From NCBI GenBank assembly GCA_021802585.1, contig JAJZRQ010000007.1:1-63356 (forward strand): 63,356 nt of DNA, written 5' to 3'. The translations under genes and the position numbers were made by a program. The notes under the pieces were generated by a model. It saw nothing but the letters and a program-made list of their open reading frames with translations, was not told the DNA's origin and did no database searches. Origin of the DNA: Chloroflexota bacterium (GTDB lineage Bacteria; Chloroflexota; Limnocylindria; Limnocylindrales; CSP1-4). Below are positions 23,835 through 33,546 of this stretch, piece after piece. Every line of letters begins with the position of its first letter. Within the stretch, counting starts at the first letter, position 1.

Positions 23835-24775
23835 GCCGCTCCCCCGAGGGCGAGCCCGGCCCCGAACAGGAGGCCGAACAGGAGGGCGAGACGGGCGGTC
23901 CCCTTGAGCACGGGGTTCAGCTCCCGCGGATCGTCAAAGCGCCGCGCCCGGCCGAGGAGCGAGAGGGCGACCGGGACGGCGAGGAGCGGCAGCCCGGGGA
24001 GGAGCGCCGCGGGGCCGCGCCCGGCCGCGAGGCCCCCGATGACGAGCCCGACCGGGACGAGGAACGCGGCGACGAGGAGGAAGGCGTACTCAGCCACGGT
24101 CCCCTCCCGCCCGAGGATGACGGCGAGCGTGCGCTTGCCGGCCGCGGCGTCGGTCGGGATGTCGCGGAGGTTGTTCACGACGAGGATCGCCGTGACGAGC
24201 GCGCCGGCGGGGATCGCCGCGACGACGAAGAGCGGGTCGAGCCGGAGCGCCTGGAGGTACGCCGTCCCGACGACGGCGACGAGCCCGAAGAACACGAAGA
24301 CGAAGACCTCGCCGAGGGCCCGGTAGCCGTACGGGAGCGGCCCGCCGGTGTAGGCCAGGGCGGCGACGATCGCGAGCGCCCCGAGGGCGAGGAGCGCCGG
24401 CCCGCCGACGGCGACGAGCCAGAGCCCGACGATCCCGGCGAGCCCGATGACGACGACGATCGCCGCCTCGAGCTGGCGCTCGGTGACGAGCCCCGCGGCG
24501 GCGACCCGCGTCGGCCCGGCGCGGTCCGGCGTGTCCGCCCCGCGACGGTGGTCGGAGAGGTCGTTCGCGAGGTTCGCGAGGACCTGGAGGAGGAGCGCGA
24601 CGACGAGGGCCCCCACCGCAGTGTCCGCCCGGAACCGCGTCCCCGCGCCGAGGGCGGCGCCGAGGCCGACGACGACGCCCGACGTCGCCGCGGGGAGCGT
24701 GTTCGGGCGGATCGCGAGGAGCCAGGTCCGGAGCGCGGACGGACGGCCGCCGGCCGGCGCGGGGGCGTCGCTCAC
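23831..24775 (-). CDS. menA: 1,4-dihydroxy-2-naphthoate polyprenyltransferase
   Basis: A 314-residue integral membrane prenyltransferase with eight to nine hydrophobic segments. It has the two Asp-rich Mg-diphosphate motifs: [20 protein letters not shown] and [19 protein letters not shown]. It attaches a polyprenyl chain to DHNA with decarboxylation at the cytoplasmic membrane. GTG start overlapping the menB stop. Confidence 0.95.
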   Translation of the reverse strand: MSDAPAPAGGRPSALRTWLLAIRPNTLPAATSGVVVGLGAALGAGTRFRADTAVGALVVALLLQVLANLANDLSDHRRGADTPDRAGPTRVAAAGLVTERQLEAAIVVVIGLAGIVGLWLVAVGGPALLALGALAIVAALAYTGGPLPYGYRALGEVFVFVFFGLVAVVGTAYLQALRLDPLFVVAAIPAGALVTAILVVNNLRDIPTDAAAGKRTLAVILGREGTVAEYAFLLVAAFLVPVGLVIGGLAAGRGPAALLPGLPLLAVPVALSLLGRARRFDDPRELNPVLKGTARLALLFGLLFGAGLALGGAA

Positions 24776-25608
24776 GGGCGGCGCGGGTACTTCGCGTAGT
24801 CGGGGCGCCGCTTCTCAAGGAACGCCCGCGAGCCCTCGTGCGCCTCGTCGGTCGTGTAGAAGAGGCCGGTCGCGTTGCCGGCGAACTCCTGGAGCCCGGC
24901 GAGGCCGTCGGTCGCGACGAGGAACGCGGACTTCAGGAAGCGGATCGCGGTCGGGCTCATCTCCAGGATCTCGGTCGCCCACTGGACGCCCTCGGCCTCG
25001 AGGTCGGCAAGCGGCACGACCTTGTTCACGAGGCCCATGGCGAGCGCCTCGTCGGCCGAATAGCGGCGGCAGAGGAACCAGATCTCCTTCGCCTTCTTGT
25101 CGCCGACGAGGCGGGCGAGGAGCCCGATCCCGAAGCCGGCGTCGAACGAGCCGACGCGCGGCCCGACCTGCCCGAACACCGCGTTCTCGCTCGCGATCGA
25201 GAGGTCGCAGACGACGTGGAGGACGTGGCCGCCGCCGATCGCGAAGCCGTTCACGAGGGCGATGACCGGGATCGGGAGCGAGCGGATCTGGCGCTGCAGG
25301 TCGAGGACGTTGAGGCGGGCGATCCCGTCGTCGCCGGCGTAGCCCCCGGCGTGGCTCTTGTAGCGCTGGTCGCCGCCGGAGCAGAACGCCGCGTCCCCCG
25401 CGCCGGTGAGGAGGACGCACCCGATGCCCGCGTCGTCGCGGATCCGGGCGAACGCGTCGATGAGCTCTGCGACGGTCTGCGGCCGGAACGCGTTGCGAAC
25501 GTCGGGCCGGTCGATCGTCACCTTCGCGATCCCGGTCCCCGAGTGCTCGCAGCGGATGTCGCGGTACCGGTGGACGGGCGTCCAGGAGATCGCGGCGGGG
25601 GTGGTCAT
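24772..25608 (-). CDS. menB: 1,4-dihydroxy-2-naphthoyl-CoA synthase
   Basis: A 278-residue crotonase-fold enzyme cyclising OSB-CoA to DHNA-CoA. Typical MenB blocks are [61 protein letters not shown] (active-site loop with the catalytic Asp) and [20 protein letters not shown]. The start overlaps the menH stop in an ATGA. Confidence 0.96.
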   Translation of the reverse strand: MTTPAAISWTPVHRYRDIRCEHSGTGIAKVTIDRPDVRNAFRPQTVAELIDAFARIRDDAGIGCVLLTGAGDAAFCSGGDQRYKSHAGGYAGDDGIARLNVLDLQRQIRSLPIPVIALVNGFAIGGGHVLHVVCDLSIASENAVFGQVGPRVGSFDAGFGIGLLARLVGDKKAKEIWFLCRRYSADEALAMGLVNKVVPLADLEAEGVQWATEILEMSPTAIRFLKSAFLVATDGLAGLQEFAGNATGLFYTTDEAHEGSRAFLEKRRPDYAKYPRRP

Positions 25609-26471
25609 GGGGCGGCCTCCGTGAGGAACTCGAGGACGAGGGCGTGGAAGCGGTCCGGCCGCTCGAGGTGCGGGGCGTGGCCCGCGCCCTCGACGACGGC
25701 GAGACGGGCGTGCGGGACGCCCGCGGCGACCTCCTCGCCGCGGGTGCGGGCCGGGTCGCGCGAGCCGACGATCACGAGGGTCGGCGCCGCGACCGAGGCG
25801 AGACGGTCGTGGAGCGGCTCCATCGCCCCCTGGCCCCCCTGGACGAGCGAGGCGGCGAGCCCGAGGGGGGTGTTCGAGCGGCGGATCGCCCGGACCCGCG
25901 CGTGGACGGGCGGGGGCAGCGCGGCCTCGCCGGCGAGGACGGGTTCGCCCTCCCAGCGAGTCGCGAACGCCTCGATCCCCTCGGCGACGACGATGCGGGC
26001 GCGCTCCACGTCGGCCGCGGCGCGGTCCGCCCGCTCCCGGGGGTCGGCGATCCCCGCCGACGGCGCCTCGAGGACGAGGCGCCGGACGGACTCCGGGTGG
26101 GCGACCGCCAGGCGGAGGGCGATCCGGGCGCCCATCGAGTAGCCGACGACGTCGACCCTGTCGGCGACGAGGCGCCGGACGATCGTCGCGAGGTCGTCGG
26201 CCGCGCTCTCGACCGATGCCCGAGGCCGCGCGTCGCCGCCGGGTGGTGTCTGGCCGTCGCCGCGCGCCGCCTCCGGGCGGTGCCAGCCGGTCCCGCCGTG
26301 GCCGGGGAGGTCGGGGACGATCGCCCGGAAGCGCCCGCCGATCCCCGCGAGCCCCGCCCACGCGAGGCCGCTCCCGCTGAACCCGTGGAGGAAGAGGACC
26401 GGGGACCCGCGCCCGGCGACCCGGACCGTCCACGGCATCCCCGCGACCTGGAGGCGGATCCGCTCGCTCAT
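25605..26471 (-). CDS. menH: SHCHC synthase-like alpha/beta-hydrolase
   Basis: A 288-residue alpha/beta-hydrolase. It has the oxyanion motif [19 protein letters not shown], the nucleophile elbow [13 protein letters not shown] and the catalytic His in [14 protein letters not shown]. It sits between menD and menB with 4-base overlaps on both sides, so pyruvate elimination from SEPHCHC to give SHCHC is the expected role. An insertion rich in Gly/Asp/Pro follows DLPGHGG. Confidence 0.88.
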   Translation of the reverse strand: MSERIRLQVAGMPWTVRVAGRGSPVLFLHGFSGSGLAWAGLAGIGGRFRAIVPDLPGHGGTGWHRPEAARGDGQTPPGGDARPRASVESAADDLATIVRRLVADRVDVVGYSMGARIALRLAVAHPESVRRLVLEAPSAGIADPRERADRAAADVERARIVVAEGIEAFATRWEGEPVLAGEAALPPPVHARVRAIRRSNTPLGLAASLVQGGQGAMEPLHDRLASVAAPTLVIVGSRDPARTRGEEVAAGVPHARLAVVEGAGHAPHLERPDRFHALVLEFLTEAAP

Positions 26472-28231
26472 GCGAGATCCGCCCCCGCCGTGCCGCGGAG
26501 CGCCGCCACCACCGCGGCGGCGGCGGCGCGGTGGAGCTCGATGTTCCGCGCGCGGCCGGTCCGGAGCTCGAGGACCCGGACGCCCGGCGCCCCGAGCGAT
26601 GTCCCGAGCGCCGCCCGGAGACCCCGCGGCCCGATGATCCGGTGCTCCGCGCCGAGCGCCTCGGCGAGCGGCCCGAGGTCGATCCCGTGGGGCGTCCCGA
26701 AGAGCTCCTCGAAGTGCTCCGGGAGCCCGCCGCCGGGGACGGCCGCCGCGGCCTGCGGCAGGAACGAGAAGATGCCGCCGCCGTCGTTGTGGACGACGAC
26801 GATCGTCGCCGCGAGGCCGTGGAGGCGGGCCGCGACGAGGCCCGAGAGGTCGTGGAGGAAGGCGAGGTCGCCGACGACGAGCGCCACCGGCGCGCCCGTG
26901 GCGGCCGCCCCGAGCGCCGACGACACGACGCCGTCGATCCCGTTCGCCCCCCGGTTCGCGAGCGCCCGGATCGCCCGGGGGCCGGACGGGAGCCAGGCGT
27001 CGAGGTCGCGGACGGGCATGGAGCTGCTCGCCCAGAGGATGCCGTCGTCGGGCAGGAGGTCGCCGAGCGCGGCGATCGGCGCGCCCTCGAACGCCTCGCC
27101 GGATGCCTCGATCTCCGCCAGCCAGGCGCGGAGCGCCCGGTCGGCCGCCGCGTCGGCGGCGAGCCAGGCATCGAGCCAGGCCGTCGGGCGGGCCGCGAGC
27201 CCGGCCTCGATCCGCGCGGCGACCGCGTCGGCCGTCGCGGCCGCGTCGGCATGGACGAACGTCGTCGGGACGATCGCCGGCTCGCGCCAGCCGCCGTCGC
27301 CGTCGATGACGACCTGGGCCGGCCGGTGCTCCTCGAGGAGCGCGAGGAGGGGCTTCGTCGTCGCCGGCGCGCCGACGCGGAGGACGAGGTCGGGGAGGTG
27401 CGCGTCGCGCCACGGGCCCGGCCGAAGGAGGTGGTCGCCTCGCGCGACGACCCGCGAGCGATCATGGGGGCCGCACCGGACCTGGGACAGCGGGTCGGCG
27501 ACGATCGGCCAGTTGAGGGCGGCGGCGAGGCGGGCCGCGGCCGCGGGAAGCGCCGGGTCGTCCTGTGGCCCGGCGACGAGGAGCCCGCGCTCCACGCCGG
27601 CGAGGTGTGCCGCGAGGCGGTCCGCCGCGTCGTCGGCGAGCCGCGGCACGCCCGCCTCGACCCGGACGACCGGCTCCTCGCCGAGCGGCCCGAGCGGCCC
27701 ATCGGGGACGAGCGGCTCGCGGAACGGGACGTCGAGGTGGACCGGCCCCGCCGGACCGGCGGCGGCGACGGCGAGGGCCCGCGCGGCGACGGACGACGCG
27801 TGGCGCCGCACGACGTCCGATCCGTCGAGGAGCGGCAGCTCGGCGAACCACTTCGCGTGGCCGCCGAACAGCCGGACCTGGTCGATCGCCTGGGGGGCGC
27901 CGCGGTCCCGGAGCTCCGCCGGCCGGTCGGCGGTGAGGAGGACGAGCGGCACCCGGCCGAGCGACGCCTCCACGACGGCCGGGAGGAGGTTCGCGGCGGC
28001 CGTCCCCGATGTCGTGAGGACGGCGACCGGGCGGCGCGAGGCCTTCGCCAGCCCCAGGGCGAAGAAGCCAGCGCTCCGCTCGTCGAGGAGGACCCGGACC
28101 CGGATCCCGGGATGGGCGCGGAGGGCGAGGGCGAGCGGCCCCGAGCGCGAACCCGGGCAGACGACGGCGTCCCGGAGGCCGCCGTCGACGAGCGCGTCGA
28201 CGAAGCCACGGAGCGCGGCGCGATCGGTCAT
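26468..28231 (-). CDS. menD: SEPHCHC synthase
   Basis: A 587-residue thiamine-diphosphate enzyme condensing isochorismate with 2-oxoglutarate. The N-terminal [19 protein letters not shown] carries the substrate-binding SRS, with [18 protein letters not shown] holding the TPP-activating Glu. [16 protein letters not shown] and [18 protein letters not shown] are family motifs. The C-terminal TPP motif runs [13 protein letters not shown]...[15 protein letters not shown]. Overlaps by four bases with menF and menH. Confidence 0.96.
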   Translation of the reverse strand: MTDRAALRGFVDALVDGGLRDAVVCPGSRSGPLALALRAHPGIRVRVLLDERSAGFFALGLAKASRRPVAVLTTSGTAAANLLPAVVEASLGRVPLVLLTADRPAELRDRGAPQAIDQVRLFGGHAKWFAELPLLDGSDVVRRHASSVAARALAVAAAGPAGPVHLDVPFREPLVPDGPLGPLGEEPVVRVEAGVPRLADDAADRLAAHLAGVERGLLVAGPQDDPALPAAAARLAAALNWPIVADPLSQVRCGPHDRSRVVARGDHLLRPGPWRDAHLPDLVLRVGAPATTKPLLALLEEHRPAQVVIDGDGGWREPAIVPTTFVHADAAATADAVAARIEAGLAARPTAWLDAWLAADAAADRALRAWLAEIEASGEAFEGAPIAALGDLLPDDGILWASSSMPVRDLDAWLPSGPRAIRALANRGANGIDGVVSSALGAAATGAPVALVVGDLAFLHDLSGLVAARLHGLAATIVVVHNDGGGIFSFLPQAAAAVPGGGLPEHFEELFGTPHGIDLGPLAEALGAEHRIIGPRGLRAALGTSLGAPGVRVLELRTGRARNIELHRAAAAAVVAALRGTAGADLA

Positions 28232-29700
28232 CGAGCGCCGTCCTCGAGGCGGCCGAGCGCCGAGGCGACCGGCCGGAGCTTCATCCGCGACTCCTCCCAC
28301 TCGCGGGCCGGGTCGGAGTCGGCGACGATCCCGCACCCGGCGAAGAGGGTCGCCTCGCGCCCGGCGACGAGGCCGCAGCGGAGGGCGACCATGAGCTCGC
28401 CGTCGCCGTCCGCCCCGAGCCAGCCGACCGGCCCGGCGTACCAGCCCCGGTCGAAGCCCTCGTGCTCGGCGATGAGGTCGAGCGCCGCCCCCCGCGGCTC
28501 GCCGCCGACGGCCGGCGTCGGGTGGAGCCGCTCGGCGAGGGCCAGGAGGCCGCTCTCGTCGCGGAGCGTGCCCTCGATCGGCGTCACGAGGTGCTGGACG
28601 TCGCGGAGGGCGAGGATCCCCGGCGCGGGGGCGATGTCGAGGCGCTCCGCGACGGGCCGCAGGACGTCGCGGAGCATGTCCACGACGACGGCATGCTCCT
28701 CCCGCTCCTTCTCGTCGGCGAGGAGCGCGGCGGCGAGCGCGGCATCCGCGGCGGCGTCCCTCCCGCGGGGCGCCGAGCCGGCGATCGCGACGGTGCGGAA
28801 CGCCCGCCCCTCCGTCCGGGCGAGGCGCTCGGGCGTCGCCCCGAGGAACGTGACCCCGCCGCGGACGAAGGCGAACGTCGTGCTCTCGGGGGCGCCGGCG
28901 GCGAGGCGCCGGAGGGCGTTCGCCGGGTCGAGCTCGAGCGGCGAGCGGAGCGCGACGCTCCGGGCCAGCACGACCTTGTCGAGGCGCCCCCGCCCGACGG
29001 CCCCGGCGTAGAGGCCGACGAGGCGGTCCCACGAGGGGCGGTCGGGTCGCTCCCCGACGATCCCGAGGGGGGCGCCGGCGGGCCGCGCGACGAGGGCCCC
29101 GGGGGCCGGCGCGAGCTCGCGGGCGCGGCGGGCGAGGTCGTCCCACCGCCGCGCGAGCGCCCGCGTCGCGCCGCGGCCGGGCTCGGCGAGCGCCGCGGTG
29201 AGGAACGCGCCGTCGGGCGTCCGGGCGAGGGCGAGCGCCGGCAGGACGAGGGACGCGGCCCCGAACGCCCCCCAGGGGCCGTCCGCGGGTGGCCGCCGGC
29301 CGGTGAACCCGAGGCCGCCGAGGAGGACGGGCCCGGCGCCCCGCGGGAGCCCGTCGGGCCCTCCCGCGGCGGGCTCCCCGCCGCTCGTCGCCCGCGCGAG
29401 CGCGGCGCGCCACCCGTCAGCGGCCGTCGCGAACCGGCCCGGCCCCCCCGGGCCGACCTCCCAGGCCCGCCCGATCCCGACGAGGGCGAAGCCGTCCGCC
29501 GGCTGGAGCCAGAGGGCCGCCTCGAGGTCGGCCTCGCGGGCCGCCTCGAAGAGCGCGATCGCGTCGAGGGCGTCGGCGGCGACCGTCGCGAGGCGGAGCC
29601 CGCCGGGAGCGGGCTCTCCGGCGGGCTCCCGCGCGCCGTCGAGCGCGACGATGAGGTCGGGCGCGCCGAGCCCCGTGGGCGGGCGGTCGGCGACGGTCAT
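28228..29700 (-). CDS. menF: Isochorismate synthase
   Basis: A 490-residue chorismate-utilising enzyme converting chorismate to isochorismate. The C-terminal half carries KVVLARSVALRSPLELDP, FLGATPERLART, AIAGSAPRG, LLADEKEREEHAVVVDML (catalytic and Mg Glu), HLVTPIEGTL, HPTPAVGGEPR and AGCGIVADSDPAREWEES. The N-terminal half is divergent and Ala/Gly-rich. It is the first biosynthetic gene after tetR, overlapping it by four bases. Confidence 0.94.
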   Translation of the reverse strand: MTVADRPPTGLGAPDLIVALDGAREPAGEPAPGGLRLATVAADALDAIALFEAAREADLEAALWLQPADGFALVGIGRAWEVGPGGPGRFATAADGWRAALARATSGGEPAAGGPDGLPRGAGPVLLGGLGFTGRRPPADGPWGAFGAASLVLPALALARTPDGAFLTAALAEPGRGATRALARRWDDLARRARELAPAPGALVARPAGAPLGIVGERPDRPSWDRLVGLYAGAVGRGRLDKVVLARSVALRSPLELDPANALRRLAAGAPESTTFAFVRGGVTFLGATPERLARTEGRAFRTVAIAGSAPRGRDAAADAALAAALLADEKEREEHAVVVDMLRDVLRPVAERLDIAPAPGILALRDVQHLVTPIEGTLRDESGLLALAERLHPTPAVGGEPRGAALDLIAEHEGFDRGWYAGPVGWLGADGDGELMVALRCGLVAGREATLFAGCGIVADSDPAREWEESRMKLRPVASALGRLEDGAR

Positions 29701-30350
29701 CGCGCTCCCGCCGGGGACCCCGGGAGCGACGCGATCCGGGCCTCGCTCACGCCGACGCTCCGGAGGAGGAGCGCGCGGAGCGTCGGGTACGCCTCCTCGA
29801 GGTGCCCGGGGTCGTCGGCGAGGAGCCATCGGGCGACGACCTCGTTGAGGGCGCCGAACCAGGCGACGCCGGTGACGGCCGTGTCGACCGGGGGGATCGA
29901 CCCGGCGGTGATCGCCTCGTCGAGGTATCCCGCGATCATCCGGGCGAAGCGGTCGTGGAGCGCGTTCGTCTCGGCGTTGAAGGCCCGGCCCGCGCCGAGC
30001 GCGTCGACGAACAGGAGCCGGGCCATCGTCCGGTGCCCGGCGAACGTGGCGAGCACGGCGCGGAGGGCCGCGTCGGCCTTCGCGATCGGGTCGTCCTCCG
30101 CGGCGACGGCCCGGTCGACCTTCGCCGCGAGGCGGTCCGCGGTCGTGCGCATGAGCTCGCGGAAGATCGCCTCCTTCGTCGCGAAGTGGAAGTAGACGCC
30201 CCCCTTCGACGTCTCGGCCGCGGCGGCGATGTCGTCCACCGCCGTCTCGCGGTAGCCGCGCCGGGCGAACGTGTGGAACGCGGCATCGAGGATCTGCTCG
30301 CGCCGCGTCCGGCTCTTCTCGGCCTGGGCCGTCGACCGTCGCTCCGTCAT
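29697..30350 (-). CDS. TetR-family regulator, first gene of the men operon
   Basis: A 217-residue regulator. The N-terminal HTH reads RREQILDAAFHTFARRGYRE, then TSKGGVYFHFATKEAIFREL, a close match to the TetR signature. The ligand domain is Ala-rich. A perfect 14-base palindrome lies 67 bases upstream of the start, so autoregulation and control of the whole men operon are likely. The start is ATG and its stop overlaps menF. The effector is unknown; the HTH resembles FadR/acyl-CoA-type TetR proteins. Confidence 0.9.
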   Translation of the reverse strand: MTERRSTAQAEKSRTRREQILDAAFHTFARRGYRETAVDDIAAAAETSKGGVYFHFATKEAIFRELMRTTADRLAAKVDRAVAAEDDPIAKADAALRAVLATFAGHRTMARLLFVDALGAGRAFNAETNALHDRFARMIAGYLDEAITAGSIPPVDTAVTGVAWFGALNEVVARWLLADDPGHLEEAYPTLRALLLRSVGVSEARIASLPGSPAGAR

Positions 30351-30416
30351 CGCTCGTCCCGCCTCGGGCCGGCTCCGGGCTCGTCTGTCGAGCCTCCGCG
30401 CCGGACCACCTCACAA

Positions 30417-30430
30417 ACCGACCGGTCGGT
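30417..30430. promoter_or_regulatory. TetR-family operator upstream of the men operon
   Basis: ACCGACCGGTCGGT is a perfect 14-base palindrome, extended by a further CGGTT on the right. This is the classic half-site arrangement of many TetR-family operators. It lies in the 91-base gap that must hold the promoter for tetR-menFDHBACEG. Confidence 0.75.
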
Positions 30431-30441
30431 CGGTTCGCCCA

Positions 30442-31788
30442 TCATACGCGGTCGGCGTGCCGGGCCCGCGTCGCGGCCGGTTCGGGATGGGCCCGCGCCG
30501 GCATCTCGAGGACGAACCGCGCCCCGCCGCCCGGGCCGTCGCCGACGGTGAGCGTGCCGGCGTGGAGCTCGACGAGGCGCCGGGCGATCGCCAGGCCGAG
30601 GCCGCTCCCCGCGTCGGCGCGCGAGCGCGACGCGGGCATCCGGGCGAACGGCTCGAAGACCTTCTCCCGCATCGCCGGCGGGACCCCCGGGCCTTCGTCG
30701 AGGACCTCGATCCGCGCCCGGTCGCGGGGGGCCCGAGCCGCGGCGACCGTCACGGTGCCGCCCGGCGGGGAGTGTCGGAACGCGTTGTCGAGGAGGATGA
30801 GGAGGACCTGGAGGAGACGGTCCTCGTCACCGAGAACGGCGACCGCCGGCTCGGCCGGGCCGGGGCCGGCGAGACGCAGCCCGCGCTCGTCGGCGAGCGG
30901 CGTGGCCCGCCGCACGGCGGTCCGGGCGAGCCCGACGAGGTCGAGGGGAGCCGTCTCGACCGCGAGCGTCCCGCGCTCCGAAGCGGCGAGGGCGAGGAGG
31001 TCCTCGACGAGCCGGCCGAGGCGGTCGGCCTCGCCGACGATGTCGTCGACGAGGGGCCGGCCCGGCGCGGCCACGAGCTCCTCGCGCTGGAGGATCTCGG
31101 CCGACGAGCGGATGAGGGCCGCGGGGGTCCGGATCTCGTGGGAGGCGTCGGCGACGAACCGCCGCTCCGTGTCGAACGCCGCCCGGATCGGGACGAGGGC
31201 GCGCCCGGTGATCCACAGGGTGGCGAGCCCGGCGCCGGCGAGGCCCAGGAGCCCGACGAGGACGATCCCGAGGACGAGCCCCTGGGCCTGGCGGTCCCGG
31301 AGCGTGAGGACGATCCCCGTCTGGAGCCAGCCCGTCGTCGCCCGGTCTTCGGCGACCGGCAGGGTGAGGAGCCGGACCCGCGTCCCGCCGAGGTCGACCG
31401 TCCGCAGGTCGCGGCCCGCCGTCCGCGCGGCGACGACGGCCGCGACGTCGGGCAGGCTCGCGAGCGCGATCCCGGAGGGGTTCGCCACGAGCGACCCCGA
31501 CGCGTCGAGGACGAGGAAGAACGTGTCCGCCGCCTGCGGCTCGCGGATCTCGGCCGCCTCGCCGCCGTCCGACGGGGTCTCGCCGCCGAGACGCCCGAGG
31601 TACGCCGTCGCGGCCGCCTGGAGGGCGCGGTCGACCTCCTGGTCGAGGATCGAGGTCCCGATGAGGGCGGTCGCGGCGCCGAGGGCGAGGACGAGGGCGC
31701 CGACGACGACGAGCGTGCCGAGGGCGAGGCGGCGGCGCGTCCGGGCGAGGAGGGAGGCCCCCGGGGCGGCGCCGCCCGGTGCCGTCAC
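30442..31788 (-). CDS. Sensor histidine kinase (OmpR-partner type)
   Basis: A 448-residue membrane kinase. One transmembrane helix lies near 20-42 (LALGTLVVVGALVLALGAA), followed by an extracytoplasmic region of about 120 residues with FFLVLDASGSLVANPSG, and a second helix (GIVLVGLLGLAGAGLATLWI). The phosphoacceptor H-box is RRFVADASHEIRTPAALIRS, the N-box LLDNAFRHSPPGG and the G-box SGLGLAIARRLVELH. The GTG start overlaps the response-regulator stop. It lies divergent from the ApbE/ferric-reductase-like module, its likely target. Confidence 0.93.
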   Translation of the reverse strand: MTAPGGAAPGASLLARTRRRLALGTLVVVGALVLALGAATALIGTSILDQEVDRALQAAATAYLGRLGGETPSDGGEAAEIREPQAADTFFLVLDASGSLVANPSGIALASLPDVAAVVAARTAGRDLRTVDLGGTRVRLLTLPVAEDRATTGWLQTGIVLTLRDRQAQGLVLGIVLVGLLGLAGAGLATLWITGRALVPIRAAFDTERRFVADASHEIRTPAALIRSSAEILQREELVAAPGRPLVDDIVGEADRLGRLVEDLLALAASERGTLAVETAPLDLVGLARTAVRRATPLADERGLRLAGPGPAEPAVAVLGDEDRLLQVLLILLDNAFRHSPPGGTVTVAAARAPRDRARIEVLDEGPGVPPAMREKVFEPFARMPASRSRADAGSGLGLAIARRLVELHAGTLTVGDGPGGGARFVLEMPARAHPEPAATRARHADRV

Positions 31789-32465
31789 GGCGGGCCGACC
31801 CGGAGCGCGTACCCGACGCCCCGGACGGTGCGCACGATCCCCTCCCGCCCGAGCTCGGCGAGCTTGCGCCGGACGTAGCTGACGTAGAGGTCGACGACGT
31901 TCGTGTAGACGTCCGGCTCGGCGCCCCAGACCGCGTCGAGGACCTGCTGGCGGGTCACGACCCGGCCCTCGTGCCGGATGAGGTACGCGAGGAGGGCGAA
32001 CTCGCGGGCCGAGAGGTCCACGGACCGCGCCCCGACGCGGGCGACGTGGCGCTCCTGGTCGAGCTCGAGGTCGCCGGCCGCGAGGGTGCCGGGGGCGGCG
32101 GCGACCGGCCGCCGACCGAGGGCCCGGATGCGGGCGAGGAGCTCGGAGAACGCGAACGGCTTGCCGAGGTAGTCGTCGGCGCCGGCGTCGAGGCCGGCCA
32201 CCCGCTCGTCCACGCCGCCGAGGGCGGTGAGCATGAGCGCCGGCGTCGCGACGCCCCGCGACCGGAGGATCCGGAGGAGCTCGAGGCCCTCGAGGTCGGG
32301 GAGCATCCGATCGAGGACGAGGACGTCGTAGGGCTCGGTGCCGGCCGCGAGCGCGAGCGCGCTCACGCCGTCGGGCGCGAGATCGACCGCGTGGTGCTCC
32401 GCCGCGAGGACACGGCGCACCAGCTCCGCCATCCGGGGCTCGTCTTCGACCACGAGGATCCGCAT
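31785..32465 (-). CDS. OmpR/PhoB-family response regulator
   Basis: A 226-residue regulator. The receiver domain has acidic VEDEP, phospho-acceptor Asp52 (VLVLDRMLPDLEG), Thr in MLTALGG and Lys in YLGKPF. The winged-helix DNA-binding domain has LSAREFALLAYLIRHEGRVV and YVSYVRRKL, with VRTVRGVGYAL at the end. It is paired with the following kinase. Confidence 0.95.
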   Translation of the reverse strand: MRILVVEDEPRMAELVRRVLAAEHHAVDLAPDGVSALALAAGTEPYDVLVLDRMLPDLEGLELLRILRSRGVATPALMLTALGGVDERVAGLDAGADDYLGKPFAFSELLARIRALGRRPVAAAPGTLAAGDLELDQERHVARVGARSVDLSAREFALLAYLIRHEGRVVTRQQVLDAVWGAEPDVYTNVVDLYVSYVRRKLAELGREGIVRTVRGVGYALRVGPP

Positions 32466-32621
32466 GCGACCATCCTCGGGGCGAGCGCCGGGCGCCGTCA
32501 ACGGCCGGAGGGCGTTCCTGTGAGAACGCACATCTGGGGCACATCCGCGCTCCGGGGCGGGGCCGCGACACTGCCGCTGTCGAACCCTCCGCGGGCGATC
32601 GCCCGCCGCACCGGAGCCTCC

Positions 32622-32951
32622 ATGGAACTCCAGCCGACCCGGCGCCCGGCTCCCCGGGCCAGCCGCCCCGGCCTCCTCGCCGCGGCCCTCGCGGCCGCCG
32701 GCACGCTCGTCGCCGCGATTGCCGTCGCGGGCCTCCCGGCTTCGCCGGCCGCCAGCGCGATCGCCCTGGGCGCCACCGCCGACCCGGCGCCGGCCGGACG
32801 GATCGTCGTCGACACCGTCTACGTCGTGACGCCCGAGCGTGCGGCGGTCCCTGCGGCCGTATCCGTCCCGCTCGCGGGCCCGGCCCTCGCGGCCGCCGGC
32901 GCGGAGGTCGAGCGCGACGGCGGCGCCGAGACCGCGACGGGAGACGACTGA
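32622..32951 (+). CDS. Small Ala-rich membrane/secreted protein, unknown function
   Basis: 109 residues. A cationic N-terminus and one hydrophobic segment (LLAAALAAAGTLVAAIAVAG) are followed by a short polar domain containing VVDTVYVVTPER. It starts the module divergent from the two-component system. A related sequence style (VTRYVTLAPG) occurs in the next protein. No known domain is recognised. A cell-surface partner of the redox module is a guess. Confidence 0.6.
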   Translation: MELQPTRRPAPRASRPGLLAAALAAAGTLVAAIAVAGLPASPAASAIALGATADPAPAGRIVVDTVYVVTPERAAVPAAVSVPLAGPALAAAGAEVERDGGAETATGDD

Positions 32952-32952
32952 G

Positions 32953-33546
32953 ATGGCCCTCCGCGACGACCGCCGCGCCCGCCGGCCGGCCGGACCCGCC
33001 CGCGCCACCCCGCCAGCGAACCCGCTCGCGACGTGGAGCGAGCCGACGGGGCCCGGCCGCCCCGGGACGACGACGAGGGCCGCGGCCCTCGCCCGCGGCG
33101 GGATGCCGGCCGCGGTCCCGGGCGTCCGCCGGAGTGGGCCGCCCCCGACCGGGCGCCCCGCAGCGCCGGTTCGCGCGGGCACGCCCGGCTCCTCCGCCCC
33201 GCGGCGGCGGCCCGACCCCCGCCCGATGCGGCTCGCGATCGGCGCGAGCGGCGCCGCGACGCTCTCCGCGCTCGTCGCGCTCATCGCCGGGACCGCGGTG
33301 CCGGCGACGGCAGCCGCCCCGCCCGCCGCGCCGACCGGCGCCGGGGCGGGGGCCGCCGCATCGGCCCGCCACGTCACCCGGTACGTGACCCTCGCCCCCG
33401 GCCAGGCCCCGCCCGCCGGCGCCGCCGCGACGTCGCGGCCGGCCGTGCCGGCCGCGACCCCCAGACCGACGGTCGCCGTGCCGGTCGCGCCGCCCCAGCC
33501 GCGCCCGCAGCCGGTCGTCGTCTCGAGCCAGTCCGGCGCCCCGTAG
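32953..33546 (+). CDS. Pro/Ala-rich single-pass protein, unknown function
   Basis: 197 residues. A disordered Pro/Arg/Thr-rich N-terminal half (about 90 residues) precedes one transmembrane helix (AIGASGAATLSALVALIAGT) and a Pro-rich extracytoplasmic tail with HVTRYVTLAPGQAPPAG. The gene starts one base after the previous stop and ends directly against the apbE GTG. It has no FMN-binding domain. An accessory role in the downstream redox module is inferred from position only. Confidence 0.6.
   Translation: MALRDDRRARRPAGPARATPPANPLATWSEPTGPGRPGTTTRAAALARGGMPAAVPGVRRSGPPPTGRPAAPVRAGTPGSSAPRRRPDPRPMRLAIGASGAATLSALVALIAGTAVPATAAAPPAAPTGAGAGAAASARHVTRYVTLAPGQAPPAGAAATSRPAVPAATPRPTVAVPVAPPQPRPQPVVVSSQSGAP

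Noticed and set aside
24772-28209. Single giant 1145-codon frame spanning menB, menH and part of menD
   Set aside because: Only the menB part matches a family. The rest is an out-of-frame translation of menH and menD, each with its own frame and start.
32953-33546. FMN-binding (RnfG/NqrC-like) partner of ApbE
   Set aside because: There is no FMN_bind domain or flavinylation motif. The protein is mostly Pro/Ala linker.
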